Origin: Bacteroidales bacterium UBA1219
Lineage (GTDB): Bacteria; Bacteroidota; Bacteroidia; Bacteroidales; P3
DNA length: 32,961 bases
Direction of reading: 5' to 3'
NCBI GenBank assembly: GCA_002309295.1
Contig: DBXF01000017.1
Span: forward strand, 9,972 to 42,932
Position 1 is the stretch's first letter. Each line of letters begins with the position of its first letter. Below are positions 30,391 to 32,961 of the stretch, in pieces. Position numbers and translations under genes: made by a program. Below the pieces are notes generated by a model. That model searched no databases and had not been told where the DNA came from. It saw nothing but the letters and a program-made list of their open reading frames with translations.

Positions 30391-31719
30391 TTATTTTTGG
30401 AATTTTTCCTCGCCCCAGATGTCTTTCATCTCGGGATCTTGGGCGTTGTTCATAAACACGCAACGTTCGAGGGATGCGTCGCGGCACACTATGTCCTCGG
30501 CAAGTGCATTGCACGAGGGGCTTCCGCACACTCCGCAGTCGATTTGTGGCAGTTTGGCTTTGATTTTCTGTATCTTCTCCATCTTTTCCAAAGCCTTCGA
30601 CACATCCTCGTCGAGGGCGAGCATGGAACGTGGCTTCACCGCCGACACACGCACGTCCTTCAACAGGAAATCGCGTTCGGCTTCGAGTTTGGAGTCGTTG
30701 GTTGTTTCACCGTTGCGCTCACGCTCGGCAATTTTGCGGGCGCGGGCATACATGCATTCGCTTATCAGGAAACGGTTTTGACACAGAAGCACGCCACCTG
30801 CGCAGCTCTGGTCGCAGGCACGCAGCTCGAGGAATTCGATATCCTCAATCTCCTCGTTCTCAACTTTTTCCAGAAATTCGGTAACATTGTGTATTTCGTC
30901 GATGGCCAGCGAGCGTTTGGCGATGCACAGACGTCGTTCGCCGTTGGTGAGGGTGGAGAGCACGGCATCCGACGACAGTCGTGCCATCGAAAAACCGGGA
31001 ACGGTGTAGTTCTTGCCCAGCTCTTTCATTTTTTTCTGCACACGGTTGTACAGTTCGTCCATGTTGATGATGCCGTCCACCATGGATTTCTCCTCGCCCA
31101 CGGGGCTTTTCACTGCTGCCACTTTGGCGGCGCAGGGCGAGATGTAGAACAGACCTATGTCCTTGCGCGGAACGCCGTGTTCCACAAGGGTTTTGTATGC
31201 GTATTTGGCCACTATGTCCACAGGGGCTTTCACAGGGATGATATTGTCCACCAGCGAGGGGAAACGCACCTGTATTAACCGCACGATGGCCGGACAGAAC
31301 GACGAAATCAGCGGCTTCTCGCCAAGACCTTCGAGGGCGTACTGGTTTTTGGCCTGTGCAAAAATCTGCACCGCCGACTCCACCTCGAAAACATGGGTGA
31401 AGCCTATCTCCTTAAGCACGGAGTACACACGTGAGGCGGGGATGTCCTCGGCGAACTGTCCGAGGAAAACGGCGGGCACGAGGGCCACGCGGCATTTGTA
31501 GTCGAAAATGCGGTCGAAGTCGTCCTGTTTTATATAGATGGCCTTAACGGGACACACTTTGAAACAGTTGCCGCAGTCAACGCAGCGATGTTCCGAAATG
31601 GTGGCGTGTCCGTCGACGACACGTATGGCCTCGGTGGGACAGCTTTTCATGCAGCGTGCGCAGGCAATGCACTGGTCCTCATCTACTTGCAGGGCGTGGT
31701 AAAAAGTCTGTTGACTCAT
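30391..31719 (-). CDS. [FeFe]-hydrogenase-like iron-sulfur sensor protein
   Basis: A 442-residue protein. A 2[4Fe-4S] ferredoxin domain comes first (Cys17/20/23/27 and Cys46/49/52/56), then a hydrogenase large-subunit-like domain (about 78-315). Its H-cluster-type motifs are SSFCPAIV (Cys142), SPCAAK (Cys196) and ELRACDQSCAGG (Cys302, Cys306). All four cluster cysteines remain, but the first Cys of the usual TSCCP, which carries protons in catalytic enzymes, is Phe. A C-terminal FeS domain has Cys395/398/403/420. With the adjacent RsbW-like ATPase and DRTGG protein this is the sensory [FeFe]-hydrogenase arrangement, so a redox or H2 sensing role is more likely than turnover. No maturation genes (hydEFG) are visible. 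Confidence 0.9.
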   Translation of the reverse strand: MSQQTFYHALQVDEDQCIACARCMKSCPTEAIRVVDGHATISEHRCVDCGNCFKVCPVKAIYIKQDDFDRIFDYKCRVALVPAVFLGQFAEDIPASRVYSVLKEIGFTHVFEVESAVQIFAQAKNQYALEGLGEKPLISSFCPAIVRLIQVRFPSLVDNIIPVKAPVDIVAKYAYKTLVEHGVPRKDIGLFYISPCAAKVAAVKSPVGEEKSMVDGIINMDELYNRVQKKMKELGKNYTVPGFSMARLSSDAVLSTLTNGERRLCIAKRSLAIDEIHNVTEFLEKVENEEIEDIEFLELRACDQSCAGGVLLCQNRFLISECMYARARKIAERERNGETTNDSKLEAERDFLLKDVRVSAVKPRSMLALDEDVSKALEKMEKIQKIKAKLPQIDCGVCGSPSCNALAEDIVCRDASLERCVFMNNAQDPEMKDIWGEEKFQK

Positions 31720-31747
31720 AATATTTGGCTTGGGTAAAACAATCTAA

Positions 31748-32161
31748 TTATTTGAAATTCACCTCCATCTCCACGGTGGTGCCCACTCCCACGGTGCTTT
31801 GCACGTTGAGTTTGTCCACGTTGTTCTTGATGTTGGGCAGTCCCATACCTGCGCCGAAGCCCATGTCGCGCACTTCGGGACGGGCGGTGGAGTAGCCTTC
31901 CTGCATGGCAAGTTCGATGTCGGGGATGCCGGGACCTTTGTCGGCCACCACAAGGCGTATCTTGTCGGAGTCGATGTCGGCGGTTACCGTTCCGCCGCAG
32001 GCGTGGGCTATGGCGTTGACCTCGGCCTCGTAAAGAGCCACCACCACACGTTTGATGATGGCGGGCGGTATGTTGAGCTGTTTCAGCGTTTTCTTTACCG
32101 AGCTTGAAGCTATGCCGGCGTTCACAAAATCGCCTTCTATCACTGTATATTCGAAATGCAT
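31748..32161 (-). CDS. RsbW-like ATP-binding (HATPase_c) anti-sigma-type protein
   Basis: A 137-residue GHKL ATPase. The N box is YEAEVNAIAHA (44-54), the G1 box VVADKGPGIPD (71-81) and the G2 box GFGAGMGLPNIK (101-112). Such single-domain proteins are usually serine kinases that phosphorylate a small antagonist or bind a sigma factor. Here the neighbours are an iron-sulfur sensor and a DRTGG protein, the gene order known from sensory hydrogenase clusters, so it is probably the signalling output. It starts 19 bp after the DRTGG gene and is followed 28 bp later by the hydrogenase-like gene: one operon. Confidence 0.9.
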   Translation of the reverse strand: MHFEYTVIEGDFVNAGIASSSVKKTLKQLNIPPAIIKRVVVALYEAEVNAIAHACGGTVTADIDSDKIRLVVADKGPGIPDIELAMQEGYSTARPEVRDMGFGAGMGLPNIKNNVDKLNVQSTVGVGTTVEMEVNFK

Positions 32162-32180
32162 GATGTTGTCGGTTTTTGGG

Positions 32181-32525
32181 TTAGAACAAAGGTTTTATGT
32201 CGTTGGCGTACAATATGCCGCAGGCTTTGAACATCGAGAAATCGCTCTCTATCAGCACCATGTCGTTGTCCTCGGCAAGCTCTATCATCTCTTCGGTGGC
32301 TTTTTTCTTGCGCACGAAGATAATTATTTCCAGCCCAGCCATTTCGCAGGTGCGGATAGTCTGCAGGTTGCACAGTCCTGTAACCAGCAGAGGGGTTTGT
32401 TTGAGGGTCAGTACGTCGCTCATAAGGTCGGACGCAAAAGCGGTGGTGATATCTTCGGCAAGCTGTTCTTCGGTGCCGCAAAGTATCTTAGCTTCAAGCA
32501 GTTCTGCTATTTCTTTTACCGTCAT
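32181..32525 (-). CDS. DRTGG-domain protein
   Basis: A 114-residue stand-alone DRTGG domain. The N-terminal MTVKEIAELLEAKILCGTEE is a typical opening; the middle holds TPLLVTGLCNLQTIRTCEMA and the end IESDFSMFKACGILY. DRTGG domains are thought to bind a small ligand or nucleotide; the exact ligand is unknown. It is the first gene of the operon with the RsbW-like ATPase and the [FeFe]-hydrogenase-like sensor. The expected downstream partners of such clusters (PHP domain, SpoIIE-type phosphatase) are absent; the operon ends at the terminator 30346-30378. Confidence 0.88.
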   Translation of the reverse strand: MTVKEIAELLEAKILCGTEEQLAEDITTAFASDLMSDVLTLKQTPLLVTGLCNLQTIRTCEMAGLEIIIFVRKKKATEEMIELAEDNDMVLIESDFSMFKACGILYANDIKPLF

Positions 32526-32581
32526 TGTATAACGAATTTTTGGTGTTTAATTATCTGTTATTTATCTTTGTAATAAGAGTG

Positions 32582-32589
32582 CAAATATA
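32582..32589 (-). promoter_or_regulatory. -7 box of the DRTGG operon
   Basis: A perfect TATATTTG box read on the minus strand, 57 nt before the ATG. No -33 TTTG at the expected distance. Confidence 0.5.
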
Positions 32590-32720
32590 CGAAAAAAAAT
32601 TGTAACGCGGGAGTTTTTTTGTGATGAAGGGGTGAGGAACGTGAGTTTGCATATTACGACAAGGCGGATGAGGTTGCCCGAACAGCCATTTTTAAAAAAG
32701 TGTGTTTGGTATACTATATA

Positions 32721-32753
32721 AAAAAAAGCGTGGCCAAAGGTCACGCTTTTTTT
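32721..32753. terminator. Strong bidirectional terminator hairpin
   Basis: AAAAAAAGCGTGGCC and GGTCACGCTTTTTTT pair (one G-T) around an AAA loop. It can end transcription arriving from either side. No gene ending here on the plus strand can be supported. Confidence 0.85.
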
Positions 32754-32961
32754 GTGGAGCTGGGCGGAGCTTATCCCCTGATATTCTATAGCACTGACAA
32801 TCATTTTTGTCCAAACTCACCTCGACCCATAAGGTCTCAGATTTTGATATCCGGTTGTCTCTTTCATATACTGAATTCCATTTCCATTCTATTTTCCTGC
32901 TCTCCGAGATTCCACCTATCTTGGACACTTTCCGGAGAGTATTGACGGCGGTTCCCGTGAG
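32754..32961. other. Unassigned right edge
   Basis: No gene I can support. From 32526 onward only the DRTGG -7 box and the hairpin at 32721-32753 are recognisable. A minus-strand frame (32692-32928) is open but crosses the terminator hairpin, matches nothing known and has no promoter. A plus-strand string EFAYYDKADEVARTAIFKKV near 32641-32700 looks coding-like but is too short and lacks a start. Confidence 0.4.

Noticed and set aside
32692..32928. 78-residue minus-strand frame at the right edge
   Set aside because: It crosses a strong terminator hairpin, has no promoter or recognisable domain, and could be chance.

Overview
The window reads as a chromosomal segment of a Bacteroidota species, most likely order Bacteroidales. 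The evidence is: repeated promoters of the TTTG-(19 to 22 nt)-TAnnTTTG type; a secreted protein ending in a type IX secretion sorting domain; a large CarboxypepD-reg/TonB-plug outer-membrane barrel; a tRNA gene whose 3' CCA is not encoded; and GC-rich genes separated by very A/T-rich spacers. Most predicted starts were moved downstream of the longest ORF, because a promoter, signal peptide or family N-terminus fixed them.

Layout. 1-50 is the 3' end of tRNA-Ala(GGC). 130-8926 holds housekeeping and envelope genes: a phosphohexomutase, a TerB-like helical protein, a PatB/MalY-type C-S lyase, a membrane-anchored unknown, an SAH/MTA-type deaminase, an oligopeptide-binding lipoprotein and a type IX-secreted protein. 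8927-12146 is an accessory patch. It has an AAA ATPase/DUF234 gene bracketed by two nearly identical 66-bp palindromic elements, then a small lipoprotein gene behind a long leader with a 23-pair imperfect hairpin. 12147-14455 is a lipoprotein gene translationally coupled to ung.

14707-20905 is the most interesting region, an RNA-repair island. A WYL-domain regulator diverges from rtcB (RNA ligase), and rtcB is followed by rlaP (RNA-ligase-associated nucleotidyltransferase). rlaP is flanked by two small genes of one unrecognised family. After the second small gene lies a 54-bp scar that still encodes the last residues of RlaP, so a [small gene + rlaP] unit seems to have been duplicated and partly lost. 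A WG-repeat protein of unknown function follows.

21207-26350 carries two ECF-type sigma factors, tgt (queuosine in tRNA), a membrane glycosyltransferase, an outer-membrane barrel protein and a GNAT acetyltransferase. The glycosyltransferase, second sigma factor, barrel and GNAT genes form a tight operon. 26440-32525, all on the minus strand, holds coaBC, the large TonB-type barrel, and a three-gene DRTGG / RsbW-like ATPase / [FeFe]-hydrogenase-like sensor operon that ends in its own terminator. The last 430 bases hold a strong terminator and no gene I can support.
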